Source: Taxillus chinensis
Taxonomy: Eukaryota > Streptophyta > Magnoliopsida > Santalales > Loranthaceae
Reading direction: 5' to 3'
Length of the DNA: 64,000 nucleotides
NCBI GenBank assembly: GCA_023512835.1
Contig: CM042085.1
Coordinates: 50,277,569-50,341,568, forward strand
Part shown: one piece after another, positions 33,135-44,540 of the stretch
How positions within the stretch are numbered: position 1 is the stretch's first letter
Layout of the letters: every line of letters begins with the position of its first letter
Notes under the pieces: generated by a model
Seen by the model: the letters and a program-made list of their open reading frames with translations, nothing else
What the model was told of the DNA's origin: nothing
Databases searched by the model: none
Position numbers and translations under genes: made by a program

Positions 33135-34013
33135 ATGGCACCCAGAACCTCTCTTTTCGGCGTCAATCCCGGCCATCTGGTCGATTGGAGCGCTGTCTCC
33201 AACCCTCCGGCCTGGTTTTCCAATCTTCGCCCTCTTCTAGAAGCCTCTCACATACTCGACTTGATCTCCAATCCTATCGATCTTCTTGTAGACGACATTC
33301 TCGAGTACTACCAAAGGATCTGCTGTACCACCGACTCAATCATCTCCTATGTTCGCGGTGAATCGATCATCATTACCCCAGACGTTCTCCGCGCTGCTCT
33401 CAACCTACCCCCCAGTGAACCGCAGCGCCCTGATGCCGATCCCATGGCGGCTTCTATGGGTTGCACCTATAAAGGCAAGGAATACAAGGTGAAGTCCTTC
33501 CAAGGCCGCTATCACTGTATGGCGGTCATACTGAGTCGCTGTCTATTGGCTCGCACTTCCGCTCTGGACTCTATTCCATACGATCTTCTTCTGGCCATGT
33601 ACGGCGTTTTTGAAGGTCTTCCGATGGACTGGGGGACGTTTTTGTTCCGACTGCTGCAGACTGGACCCAAGAATCTCTCCTTCGGGCGCATCCTTAGCAT
33701 CGTCTTCCGGCATCTTCATCCGGACCATTTCGCCCGCTCTGATGCTATTTCATTTCCTCCGGCTTACTACCTTCGCCATCTTACGCATGATGGAAACATG
33801 ACCGCCCGTCGTCCCTCTGCAGCTCTCCGCCTTCTCCCTGCCTCGGAACAACAAGGCAGTTTTGTTGGTGACCCCTCCGACAGCCATGCCCCTAACATCA
33901 GCTCCGCTCACCGATCCTCCCGGATTCGGTCCGTTGCTGCGCCCTCCATTTCTCAAGAATCAATGGCAAGGGGCCACTTGTGTCTCAGAGGCTCGAATGA
34001 GGGCACTTCCTAG
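33135..34013 (+). CDS. Copia I third ORF (SIRE envelope-position protein)
   Basis: 292 codons, ATG 33135 to TAG 34011, with no internal stop. It is downstream of RNase H and upstream of the 3' LTR, the place where SIRE-type copia elements carry an envelope-like ORF. I see no convincing signal peptide or long hydrophobic segment. The N-terminal half (VDDILEYYQRI, SYVRGESIIITPDVLRAALNLPPSE) resembles the plant transposon-associated Transposase_32-like family found in several LTR elements. The C-terminus is Ser/Arg-rich. The frame ends at a G24A8 run (34015-34046), and an overlapping frame stays open to 34152, so the true C-terminus may be longer. Function unknown. Confidence 0.6.
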   Translation: MAPRTSLFGVNPGHLVDWSAVSNPPAWFSNLRPLLEASHILDLISNPIDLLVDDILEYYQRICCTTDSIISYVRGESIIITPDVLRAALNLPPSEPQRPDADPMAASMGCTYKGKEYKVKSFQGRYHCMAVILSRCLLARTSALDSIPYDLLLAMYGVFEGLPMDWGTFLFRLLQTGPKNLSFGRILSIVFRHLHPDHFARSDAISFPPAYYLRHLTHDGNMTARRPSAALRLLPASEQQGSFVGDPSDSHAPNISSAHRSSRIRSVAAPSISQESMARGHLCLRGSNEGTS

Positions 34014-34014
34014 A

Positions 34015-34046
34015 GGGGGGGGGGGGGGGGGGGGGGGGAAAAAAAA
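34015..34046. repeat. G24-A8 homopolymer run
   Basis: Twenty-four Gs followed by eight As interrupt the end of copia ORF3. The length and abruptness suggest a possible consensus or assembly artefact. Confidence 0.8.
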
Positions 34047-34440
34047 CGAATTATATGAAAAGTTGGGCATCACTCCTTTGAGACCAACCCAGAAGTCGGG
34101 AGGGACATTGGGCAAAGGGGCAAGAAGTGCACCAACCAGAGGGTGGAGATAGCATTGGGGCCTTTGTCTGTTACTTCATCAAGTCATTCTTAACTGTGGA
34201 CAAATCTTGGAGCCAACACACCACTTATACGATGAAGCAGACAATGGAGCTTAGAGAGAAGGCAGCAACAATGATCTTCAAGTATAGTAAGCCTTATGTA
34301 CCTTAACGAAAATCCTGTATAAAGGCTGATTTGTACTTTGTTGCTGATCAATGAAAATGGATGTGATGTGTATTCTATATGTTATCTTTTTGCACTACTT
34401 ACCAGATCAGATTACAAAGGGTTTGGGCATATCCATAATT

Positions 34441-34449
34441 GGGGGAGAT
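34441..34449 (+). other. Polypurine tract of copia I
   Basis: GGGGGAGAT immediately before the 3' LTR TG. Confidence 0.8.
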
Positions 34450-35874
34450 TGTTGCATCAAGCCCAGAATTTGGATAATGCTGATAAAGCCCTATGTAATT
34501 TGATCTGAGATCTTTTGTGTTTCTTTGATCGTTGCAGAAGATATGTTATTAACCCGGAGATACACTTGTGAGAGCAAAGCTAAGGACAAGATACATAATC
34601 CTGATCCGGACAAGAGTGAGTGTCGTCAAACACTTGGTAAATAACCAAGTCACCAATACATACGGAATAAGGAACATTCGTGCGGACTAAGAACTTAAAA
34701 GCTACAGATTACGGAATCTGCTCTTAATGCCTCAAACGGACTAAGTCAAACTGATACAGAGTAAGAGTCTTGGTCTACAAGGTCGCACGAAGTTAAAGAG
34801 TCGACATGGAGTTAAAAGTTAAGTCTTCCCCTCAAGCGAACTAAAGTAAAGAAGACACGGAGTAAGGCATCCGAGTCTTTCATACATACGGAGTAAGGAA
34901 GTATTGCGGAATAAGGACCCAAGTCTTTATTTGCACGGAGTAAGGAAACTAGATGCGGAGTAAGGAATCCGGACCACTCACTCATGCGGAGTAAGGATGC
35001 GCTAGTACGGAGTAAGCCATCCGATCCTTTAAACTCGCACGGAGTAAGGAACTTACATATGGAGTAAGGAACTTACATATGGAGTAAGGAACTTACATGT
35101 GGAGTAAGGAAGCGCTGATACGGAATAAGCACTCCGACCTTCTCATTCACACGGAGTAAGGAAGCGCTGACACGGACTAAGAATTTCAGTACCAAATAGA
35201 TACGGAGTAAGCAACCACTGACACGGAGTAAGGTTCCGAGCTTCGTTAGCAATGGAGTAAGGAAAATTACACCGGACCAAGAAGATGCTACTTCAACTTA
35301 CCTCATTTAAAGTTATCAGCTCGTGGTGTCCCATTGTAAGACAAACTCGTTGAGAACCTGAAGGATCTTACACGTGGATCACCCGGATATGTGGACACAA
35401 CTTTAATTATACTTGGGAACTCACAAAGGCACTTATGCTCTTCAAGCCCAAGATCTTGAGCTCCACAAACCGTAGCAGTCAAGGCAGATAAATTACCGAG
35501 GAATAGTTAGTGCTGAACGCATTCCGGAACTACAAGTTCCAAGGGTGTCTCTTAGGAATGTTTGTATAAATATTCATACTTGTACATTTGTGTAAGTAAG
35601 CGCGTAAGCGAGCCTGAATCAATCCTGTGTATGCACAAGAGTTCAAGAGATAATATAGGCTAGAGTGTGAATCATTTTGTAAACAGAGTGTAAAAGAGTA
35701 TTGCTTCTATTTTGTTGTATTTATCTTTTGATAATAAAACAAAATACTTCCACTATCTGGTTATCTTCCGCAGTGATTCTATCACTTAACTAGATAAGTG
35801 TTTGTGTCATAAGAGAATGAAAAGAGTTTGGATAAGAGCCTATTCACCCCCCTCTAGGCTCCAAGGGACCATCA
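34450..35874 (+). mobile_element. 3' LTR of copia I
   Basis: 1425 bp, starts TGTTGCATCAAG, ends GGGACCATCA. It has three tandem 20 bp GGAGTAAGG units at 35041-35100 where the 5' LTR has two. The TATA box is at 35564-35572. The TSD GTAAC follows. Confidence 0.9.
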
Positions 35875-35879
35875 GTAAC

Positions 35880-37104
35880 TCTAATCAATAGGCCACTGGT
35901 CCCACAACAGTAGTGATTGGAAAAGGACCTACAAATCGAGGGGAGAGTTTGGAACCTCGCCCAAACCGCCTGTGTCCCCGTGTCGTGGCGAGACTCGCAA
36001 GAAGACGCGATCCCCTACGACGAACTGAAGCGGTCGTCGCCGTGTCGAGATATGATTTGATGCCGACTGGGCCGTCAACATCTGTTGCCGGATCACCTGA
36101 ACCAAGTCTGTAGTCTCCTGAACCATATCAAGACCCAAAACAACTGCCTCCCCTGCCTGGGCCCAACACAAAGGGGAGCGACACGGTCGCCCATACAATG
36201 CCTCATATGGCGCCATCCCTATCGTAGCCTGATAGCTGTTGTTGTAGGAGAACTCCACCAAGGGAAGGTGAGCCTCCCAACAACCTCCAAAATCCAACAC
36301 ACAAGCACGGAGCATATCCTCGAGAATCTGAATAGTGCGTTCGGACTGGCCATCTGTCTGTGGGTGGTAAGTTGTACTCAAATTCACTCGGGTGCTCAAA
36401 GCACGCTGTAGCTGCTGCCAGAACTGCGAAGTGATCCGAGCATCCCTATCAGAAACGATCGACAACGGCACACCAAGCAATCGTACCACCACGTCGACAT
36501 ATCGTTGTCTCAAGGTCCAGACTGGATCGGTCTCACGAATCGGAATAAAGTGGGCAGATTTCGTCAAACGGTCCACAACAACCCAAATAGCATCATGGCC
36601 TCTAGAATGAGGAAGCCCTGTGACAAAATCCATAGTCACATGATCCCACTTCCACTCTGGCACAGGTAACGACTGCAACTCACCGGAAGACCGCAAATGC
36701 TCGGCCTTGACCTGCTGGCATGTCAAACACCGTCGAACAAACTCCATTATAGCCTTCTTAAGGCCCAACCACCAGAACTGTTGCCGTACCGCATGGTACA
36801 TCTTCGTTCCTCCAGGGTGAACAGCCAAATGAGAATGATGGAATTCCCGTAGAACTGTCCCCCGGAGAGAAGATGGAACTATCAATCGACCTTGATAGCG
36901 CAACACATGATTAGAATCCTCTGTCCAATCAGCAGAACGTACGGCAGTCTGAATCTGATCCCGAAGGACTTCACACTCAACATCCCCCAACTGACCTCCA
37001 ATAACCTGATGCCGCAACTCAGGCACCGCGATAACCACGCTCAGCATGCCCTGCTCTACTCCCTGCACTGGCTGCAACCTCAGTGCAGCTAGTTGCCCCA
37101 TCAT
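35880..37104 (-). pseudogene. Element IV integrase (copy A)
   Basis: Minus strand. An open segment at 37104-35929 covers the RNase H-integrase spacer, HPGGTKMYHAVR and CLTCQQVKAEHL (zinc binding), the core [45 protein letters not shown] and [10 protein letters not shown]. The frame is lost near 36050, before the GPY/F domain. The C-terminal continuation lies across the copia at 6111. Confidence 0.85.
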
Positions 37105-38375
37105 CTCTCATTCCTTGACAGCACAGAGAGCCACTGTTGCCTGGCTCTTCCGGCTCAAGGCATCAGCTACTACATTCCCCTTCCCAGGTGTATACTGAAG
37201 ATCAAACTAGAACTGCTGCATATACTCCACCCAACGCCTCTGTTGGAGATTCAAATCCCGCTGAGAAAAGATGTACTGCAAACTCTTATGGTCAATATAT
37301 ACCACAAACTTCTCCCCAAGGAGATAGTGCTGCCAGCTCTTTAATGCAAAGATCACTGCAGGTAGCTCTAAATCGTGCGTAGGGTAGTTCTTCTCATGGG
37401 TCCTCAACTGACGGGAACCATAAGAAATTACCCGTCCTTCCTGCATGAGCACACAACCCAATCCAACATTTGAAGCATCACAATAGACCTCATAGGGTAC
37501 ACCCTCCTGTGGTAGGACTAGGATAGGTGCTGAAGTCAATCTGGCCTTTAGCTGACTGAAAGCCTCCTCACAAGCATCCGACCAGTCAAACCGTACTCCC
37601 CTTCGGGTCAAGCCAGTCATCGGTGCAGCTAATCGGGAGAAGTCCTTCACAAACCTCCTGTAATAACCGGCCAACCCCGGAAAAACTCCGGATCTCAAAG
37701 ACATTCGTTGGGCGCTTCCATGACATCACTGCCTCAATCTTGCCAGGATCCACTGTGATACCCTCCGATGATACCACGTGCCCTAAGAATTTCACCCGCT
37801 GTAGCCAAAAGTCACATTTCGTGAACTTTGCATACAACCTATGGTCTCTCAACATCTGCAACACCACCTGTAAATGCTCCTCATACTCGTTCTTTGTCTG
37901 GGAATAAATCAGGATATCATCTATAAAGACCACCATGAACTGATCAAGATAAGGTGTAAAGATTTGATTCGTCAACCCCATGAACACCGTTGGGGCATTT
38001 GTGAGCCCAAAGGGCATCACTAGCCACTCATAATGGCCATATCGGAAACCGAAGGTTGTCTTCGGAATGTCCGACTCCCGCACCCGTAGTTGGTGGTATC
38101 CAGGACCTCAAATCGATCTTGGAAAACCAACAGGCACCCCGAACCGGTCAAACAAATCATCGATCCTCGGTAGGGGTATCGTTCTTCATCACACACTGGT
38201 TCAATCGTCGGTAGTCAATACACAACCGAAGAGAACCATCCGCCTTTTTGGCGAATAACACCGGAGCACTCCAAGGCGAACTACTCCGTCTAATAAAACC
38301 ACGCGCCAAAAGATCGTCAATCCGCCTCTTGAGCTCTCTCGAGTTCAACCGGTGCCATCCCTGTAAGCCGCACAT
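37105..38375 (-). pseudogene. Element IV RT-RNase H (copy A), frameshifted
   Basis: Segments 38375-38157 (RT palm start, [11 protein letters not shown]), 38083-37586 ([35 protein letters not shown]) and 37704-37207 ([30 protein letters not shown], RNase H). Indels near 38100, 38180 and 37680 break the frame. Most coincide with CTG or CAG in copy B. Confidence 0.85.
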
Positions 38376-38810
38376 TCGATAGGTGCTGTCCCGGAAAGAA
38401 CTCTATCGAGAAGTCCACCTCTCTCTCGGGTGGTTAATTCAGCCCAAGTCCTCGGAAACACGTCCGGACGATCCCACCACCTTTGGTAATGCCACTATAC
38501 TCTCCCGCTGAGGGTCAACTAGAGTCGACGGACTGGTGCCGATGAGGGAGTTACATCACCCCATCCTTGCCTCAAAGGCCCCAACTTGCATGCATCATCG
38601 GACCATTCACCCACAAAAGTACCTCGAATGCCCTCAGGGTGTGAGGAAGGTCACTCGCCGCCTATAACACTCGACAACGGCCTCCCTACTGGTCAACCAA
38701 TCCATTCCCAATATCACATCAAAAGCATCAAAGTGCATCACAAATAGGTTACACCGGAAGTCAACACCTCCAAGAGTAACCTCGCATTCCAAACAGATCC
38801 TATCAATCAC
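38376..38810 (-). pseudogene. Element IV protease-RT linker (copy A), heavily broken
   Basis: Corresponds to 41530-41981 of copy B, with many single-base indels. It is truncated at the duplication junction before the protease active site. Confidence 0.7.
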
Positions 38811-39053
38811 CACAAGAGTTCAAGAGATAATATAGGCTAGAGTGTGAATCATTTTGTAAACGAGTGTAAAAGAGTATTGCTTCTATTTTGTTGTATTTAT
38901 CTTTTGATAATAAAACAAAATACTTCCACTATCTGGTTATCTTCCAGAGATGATTCTATCACTTAACTAGATAAGTGTTTGTGTCATAAGAGAATGAAAA
39001 GAGTTTGGATAAGAGCCTATTCACCCCCCTCTAGGCTCCAAGGGACCATCGGA
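38811..39053 (+). mobile_element. Copia I LTR 3'-end fragment (duplicate)
   Basis: Matches 35634-35874 with small changes (for example CAGAGT to CGAGT, ATCAGTAAC to ATCGGAAC). It is followed directly by element IV sequence again. Confidence 0.85.
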
Positions 39054-40980
39054 ACTCTAATCAATAGGCCACTGGTCCCACAACAAGGTGATTGGAAAAG
39101 GACCTACAAATCGAGGGGAGAGTTTGGAACCTCGCCCAAACCGCCTGTGTCCCAGGTCCGGGGCGAGACTCGCAAGAAGACGCGATCCCCTACGACGAAC
39201 CGAAGCGGTCGTCGCCGTCGTCGAAGATATGATTTCTCGACTACTGGGCCGTCAACATCTGTTGCCGGATCACCTGAACCAAGTCCGTAGTCTCCTGAAC
39301 CATATCAAGACCCAAAACAATTGCCTCCCCTGCCTGGGCCCAACACAAAGGGGAGCGACACGGTCGCCCATACAATGCCTCATATGGCGCCATCCCTATC
39401 GTAGCCTGATAGCTGTTGTTGTAGGAGAACTCCACCAAGGGAAGGTGAGCCTCCCAACAACCTCCAAAATCCAACACACAAGCACGGAGCATATCCTCGA
39501 GAATCTGAATAGTGCGTTCGGACTGGCCATCTGTCTGTGGGTGGTAAGTTGTACTCAAATTCACTCGGGTGCTCAAAGCACGCTGTAGCCGTCGCCGAAC
39601 GCTGAAGTGATCCGAGCATCCCTATCGAAACGATCGACAACGGCACACCAAGCAATCGTACCACCACGTCGACATATCGTTGTCTCAAGGTCCAGACTGG
39701 ATCGGTCTCACGAATCGGAATAAAGTGGGCAGATTTCGTCAAACGGTCCACAACAACCCAAATAGCATCATGGCCTCTAGAATGAGGAAGCCCTGTGACA
39801 AAATCCATAGTCACATGATCCCACTTCCACTCGCGCACGGTAACGATCGCAACTCACCAGGAAGACCGCAAATGCTCGGCCTTGACCTGCCGGGCATGTC
39901 AAACACCGTCGAACAAACTCCATTATAGCCTTCTTAAGGCCCAACCACCAGAATCGTTGCCGTACCGCATGGTACATCTTCGTTCCTCCAGGGTGAACAG
40001 CCAAATGAGAATGATGGAATTCCCGTAGAACTGTCCCCCCGGAGAGAAGATGGAACTATCAATCGACCTTGATAACGCAACACATGATTAGAATCCTCGT
40101 CCAATCAGCCAGAACGTACGGCGAGCCGAATCCGATCCCGAAGGACTTCACACTCAACATCCCCCAACTGACCTCCAATAACCTGATGCCGCAACTCAGG
40201 CACCGCGATAACCACGCTCGGCATGCCCCTGCTTTACTCCTCGCAGGTCGACCTCGGTCAGCTAGTTGCCCCATCATCTCTCATTCCTTGACAAGACAGA
40301 GAGCCACTTGTTCTTGGCTCTTCCTGGCTCAAGGCATCGGCTACTACATTCCCCTTCCCAGTGTATATCTGAAGATCAAACTAGAACCGGCGCATATACT
40401 CCACCCAACGCCTCTGTTGGAGATTCAAATCCCGCTGAGAAAAGATGTACTGCAAACTCTTATGGTCAATATATACCACAAACTTCTCCCCAAGGAGATA
40501 GTGCTGCCAGCTCTTTAATGCAAAGATCACTGCAGGTAGCTCTAAATCGTGCGTAGGGTAGTTCTTCTCATGGGTCCTCAACTGACGGGAACCATAAGAA
40601 ATTACCCGTCCTTCCTGCATGAGCACACAACCCAATCCAACATTTGAAGCATCACAATAGACCTCATAGGGTACACCCTCCTGTGGTAGGACTAGGATAG
40701 GTGCTGAAGTCAATCTGGCCTTTAGCTGACTGAAAGCCTCCTCACAAGCATCCGACCAGTCAAACCGTACTCCCCTTCGGGTCAAGCCAGTCATCGGTGC
40801 AGCTAATCGGGAGAAGTCCTTCACAAACCTCCTGTAATAACCGGCCAACCCCAGAAAACTCCGGATCTCAAAGACATTCGTTGGGCGCTTCCATGACATC
40901 ACTGCCTCAATCTTGCCAGGATCCACTGTGATACCCTCCGATGATACCACGTGCCCTAAGAATTTCACCCATTGAGCCAA
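39054..40980 (-). pseudogene. Element IV integrase-RNase H (copy B), frameshifted
   Basis: Second copy of the pol segment. Integrase pieces lie at 39576-39241 and 39838-39380, the zinc-binding HPGGTKMYHAVRQ at 40004-39777 and RNase H at 40980-40381. It has many more small indels than the truncated copy at 47996-49530, and they cluster at CTG/CAG positions. Confidence 0.85.
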
Positions 40981-42527
40981 AAGTCACATTTCGTGAACTT
41001 TGCATACAACCTATGGTCTCTCAACATCTGCAACACCACCTGTAAATGCTCCTCATACTCGTTCTTTGTCTGGGAATAAATCAGGATATCATCTATAAAG
41101 ACCACCATGAACTGATCAAGATAAGGTGTAAAGATTTGATTCGTCAACCCCATGAACACTGCTGGGGCATTTGTGAGCCCAAAGGGCATCACTAGCCACT
41201 CATAATGGCCATATCGGAAACTGAAGGCTGTCTTCGGAATGTCCGACTCCCGCACCCGTAGTTGGTGGTATCCAGACCTCAAATCGATCTTGGAAAACCA
41301 ACAGGCACCCCTGAACTGGTCAAACAAATCATCGATCCTCGGTAGGGGGTATCTGTTCTTCACTGTCACCTGGTTCAATCGTCGGTAGTCAATACACAAC
41401 CGAAGAGAACCATCCGCCTTTTTGGCGAATAACACCGGAGCACTCCAAGGCGAACTACTCCGTCTAATAAAACCACGCGCCAAAAGATCGTCAATCTGCC
41501 TCTTGAGCTCTCTGAGTTCAACTGGTGCCATCCTGTAAGCCGCCAATCTGATAGGTGCTGTCCCGGGTAGCAACTCTATCGAGAAGTCCACCTCTCTCTC
41601 GGGTGGTAATTCAGCCAAGTCCTCGGGAAACACGTCGGGAAACTGATCCACCACCTTTGGTAATGCCACTATACTCTCCTGCTGAGGGTCAACTAGAGTC
41701 AGACTGACTAGCTGATGAGTTACATCACCCCATCCTTGCCTCAAAGGCCCCAACTTGCATGCATCATCAGACCATTCACCCACAAAAGTACCTCGAATGC
41801 CCTCAGGTGTGAGGAAGGTCACTCGCCGCCTATAACACTCGATTACGGCCTCCCTACTGGTCAACCAATCCATTCCCAATATCACATCAAAAGCATCAAA
41901 GTGCATCACAAATAGGTTACACCGGAAGGCAACACCTCCGAGAGTAACCTCGCATTCCAAACAGACCCTATCAATCACCACCAGGCCCCCTACGGGTGTA
42001 TCAACCACAAGGGGCTGATTAACGGTGGTACATTCCAACTCTAGTCCCTCTATAGTGGAGTGCACAATGAACGAGTGTGTAGCACCAGTATCAATCAAAA
42101 TAGTACAAATAGTGCGTGAAACCAAAATTGTACCTCTCACCGCAGTTGGCCCCTGACTCGCCTCGCCAACTGGTGGAACTTCTGCCTCTCTGTCAGTGAT
42201 AGCATAGTTCCTCCCCTTCTGAACACTACCACTAGCTCGACTCGCCGTAGCTCGATCATTCTGTCCCTTCTGAGCCTGGGCCTCCCGCTGAGGCTGCTGT
42301 GTAGCAGGTCGTCCCTGTACTGACTGTCCTGACTGAGCTGGTCTCTGATATGGAGCCCCGCTCCTCTGGCCCTGGTCACGAGGCCGATGTGGCCCCATAA
42401 CACTAGCTAAATTGACAGAAGGACACTCTCCTATCTTGTGTCCCAGTCCCCCACATCGAAAACACTTGAGTGGGTTGCCACTCTTCCGCCTACAATCTGC
42501 CTCCTTGTGCCCCCGAAGTCCACAAGA
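40965..42527 (-). pseudogene. Element IV protease-RT (uninterrupted 477-codon segment)
   Basis: Open from 42398 to 40965, in frame with gag upstream. Protease [14 protein letters not shown] (DTGA, about 42085) and VILGMDWL, then the complete [54 protein letters not shown]. It stops where a two-base loss (40968-40972) breaks the frame relative to copy A. This and gag show that IV encodes gag-pro-pol as a single frame. Confidence 0.85.
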
Positions 42528-43493
42528 TCAACATGTCCCCAAAAACTGTGAGGTAGAACTGCTGCCTGAGTTCCCTGAATGTGAAAATTTGGGCACCGGC
42601 CTTTTGTCCCCCTGTCCCTCAGACTGTTCCTCTCTTGGCCTCTTCTGGCTAGGCCCCGATGAGCTCCCTGGTTTTTGAGTCCTGATTTGATTTAAGTCCC
42701 GCTCTCCAATAAGTGCTTTGTTGACCGCGTCACTGTACGTGGTCAACTCCATCATGTTCAATCCCCTCCTGAGTGATGGTTTCATCCCATCTATGAAATC
42801 CTGGGTCTTATTAGCCTCAACCCTCCATAACTCTGGGGCAAATCTCCCTAACTCAGTGAAAGCAGTGACATATTCTGTCACAGTCCGACTGCCCTGCTCC
42901 AAAGTGTAGTACTCCCGTCACCTCGTCTTCTGCACAGAGTGAGGGAAATACTCTATGTAGAAGAGCTCCACGAAGTCCTCCCATGCCATCGGGCTCTCGT
43001 GAACATGCTTCACAGCGTCCCACCACCTACGGGCCCCACCTACAAGGAAATGTGTGGCTAAGCGGACCTTAGCCTCTTCAGGCACCTGGATCAGCTCAAA
43101 GATGTCTTCTGTCCACTTGACCCATTCCTCAGCCTCATCGGTTCTCGTATTCGCCTCAAACTTCGTCGGTTTCTGCTTCAGGAACCGACTCACCCAGTCG
43201 ATCGGTACCGCAGGCGAAACTTCCATGACCTGTGGCTGGCTCTCCTCTAGAACCTCCTGTTGTTGCTCCTGCTGAGACTGTTGTTGCTTCCTTAGTTCCT
43301 CCTGCATCACTTCTCTAGCCACCTCCCTCGTGGTACCCTGCATGGCACCTTGGATTTGGCTGAGTATTTGAGCCCCAATCTGAGCAGCAATCTCTGAACC
43401 CAAGGCAGGTACTGGAGAACTCTGCTCTCCTTGTGATTCAGACTGAATGGATAGCTCCTCTGCTGGACCTTGAGCCCTAGTCTTGGGTGCCAT
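42399..43493 (-). pseudogene. Element IV gag
   Basis: ATG at 43493 (MAPKTRAQGPAEE). A Q/E-rich segment follows, then the capsid region (KPTKFEANTRTDEAEEW, GGARRWWDAV, FVELFYIEYFP) to a TGA at 42918-42920, continuing in the same frame (ELGRFAPELWRVEANKTQDFI, DAVNKALIGERD). Two CX2CX4HX4C knuckles follow at about 42415-42530, the first containing a TGA. There is no frameshift, only two stops. The protein packages the genomic RNA. Confidence 0.85.
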
Positions 43494-43873
43494 TCTGCAC
43501 CAACACATATCAACAATATCTATTAACTACTGCGCACTAGATAAACAACCAAATTAATTGAGCCAATAAGCAAAACCAAGTCCACCACACCATTAATAAG
43601 GTTTCCAAGCCCCTTATTCTACTCATTAGATTATTTTGTTAGTCACTTAAACCTCCTAGGCTTAAACCAGCATAATAACATTTTCAATTAAGCACATTTA
43701 ATCACCATAGAAAAACAAACCACAGATAGCCAAAAGTATAATCAATACAAGCACATCATTTAAAACAGCATTAGCAGATGATTTCTAGTGCCTAGATATG
43801 CACACATTCACGCAGCATGTATGCACCCAACCCAAATGTTTCCTAGGATGATCTGATGAACCCTCAGTCAACC
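43494..43873 (-). other. 5' leader of element IV (left of solo LTR)
   Basis: Non-coding. It continues beyond the solo LTR at 45636-45735. No gene. Confidence 0.6.
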
Positions 43874-43878
43874 CAGAA
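43874..43878. repeat. Target-site duplication of solo LTR (left copy)
   Basis: CAGAA, repeated at 45631-45635. Confidence 0.85.
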
Positions 43879-44309
43879 TGTAAGGACCCGTACCTCGAGT
43901 TAGTCATAGTTTTGCCTTCTGAGTAGTTTTTCTAGATTTTGACCTAGTAAATGGGCTCAAATGAATTCACGTGCAAAAGGAAAGATGCTTAGAATGATGT
44001 CCTCTATCTACCACAGAAGTTTCAGGCCAAACGGACGTGTATGTGAGGTGCACATGAAATGGGTCCATTTCACGTGCAAGTGTGGTTGTCTTCTACATGA
44101 TGCAAGGAGGCTAGGGGTGAAGTTTGAGCGCATTTGGAGTGCATTTGGAGTTGCACGTGAATTGGGGAATTCACGTTCAAATTGGCGTGCAACCATATTT
44201 TTGCATGGTTCCCTTGGTTTTGACATTCTAATGATCTTTCTCCAAAGGACCATGCTGAAATTCTGAGTATTTTGGCCTATATGGGTGCGGCAAGGTGCTA
44301 ACTTGTGTG

Positions 44310-44367
44310 ATCAAAACTACGTCGTTTTGATCCTGGGTTTACTTAATCAAAACTACGTCGTTTTGAT
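44310..44367 (+). promoter_or_regulatory. Two ACGT palindromes, solo LTR
   Basis: At 44310-44331 and 44346-44367, 12 bp upstream of the TATA box. Confidence 0.6.
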
Positions 44368-44378
44368 GTGGGTAGTGT

Positions 44379-44387
44379 CTATATAAT
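44379..44387 (+). promoter_or_regulatory. TATA box, solo LTR
   Basis: CTATATAAT. A GA-repeat leader follows at 44445-44465. Confidence 0.6.
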
Positions 44388-44540
44388 GAGGGCTTGAGTT
44401 TGAGTTTAGGGTTCTTGTGTTCTTCTTTGCTGCAGCTGCTACCAGAGAGAGAGAGAGAGAGAGAGGATCTCCGGGCAGTTGCCGTGGTGGTTCGCGTCGT
44501 TGGAAGGTGTCTAGCGTGGAGGTTAGGACAAAAGTCTGAG

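Larger units (their letters stand above)
6112..35874 (+). mobile_element. Element I: SIRE-like Ty1/copia retrotransposon
   Basis: Plus strand. LTRs lie at 6112-7496 and 34450-35874, with a 5 bp TSD GTAAC and an iMet primer site at 7499. Gag, protease and integrase (7558-11714) are separated from RT-RNase H (29931-31439) by chromovirus II. The order protease-integrase-RT is that of copia. The long LTRs and the additional 292-codon ORF after RNase H point to the SIRE/Maximus lineage. Without nested elements it would be about 11.5 kb. It is inserted in element IV pol. Confidence 0.9.
35634..38810 (-). repeat. Tandem duplication, copy A (copia LTR end plus IV pol)
   Basis: 3177 bp unit made of the last 241 bp of the copia 3' LTR and about 2.94 kb of element IV. 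It is repeated at 38811-41981. The junction at 38811 joins IV sequence to the copia LTR at a CAC microhomology. Confidence 0.85.
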
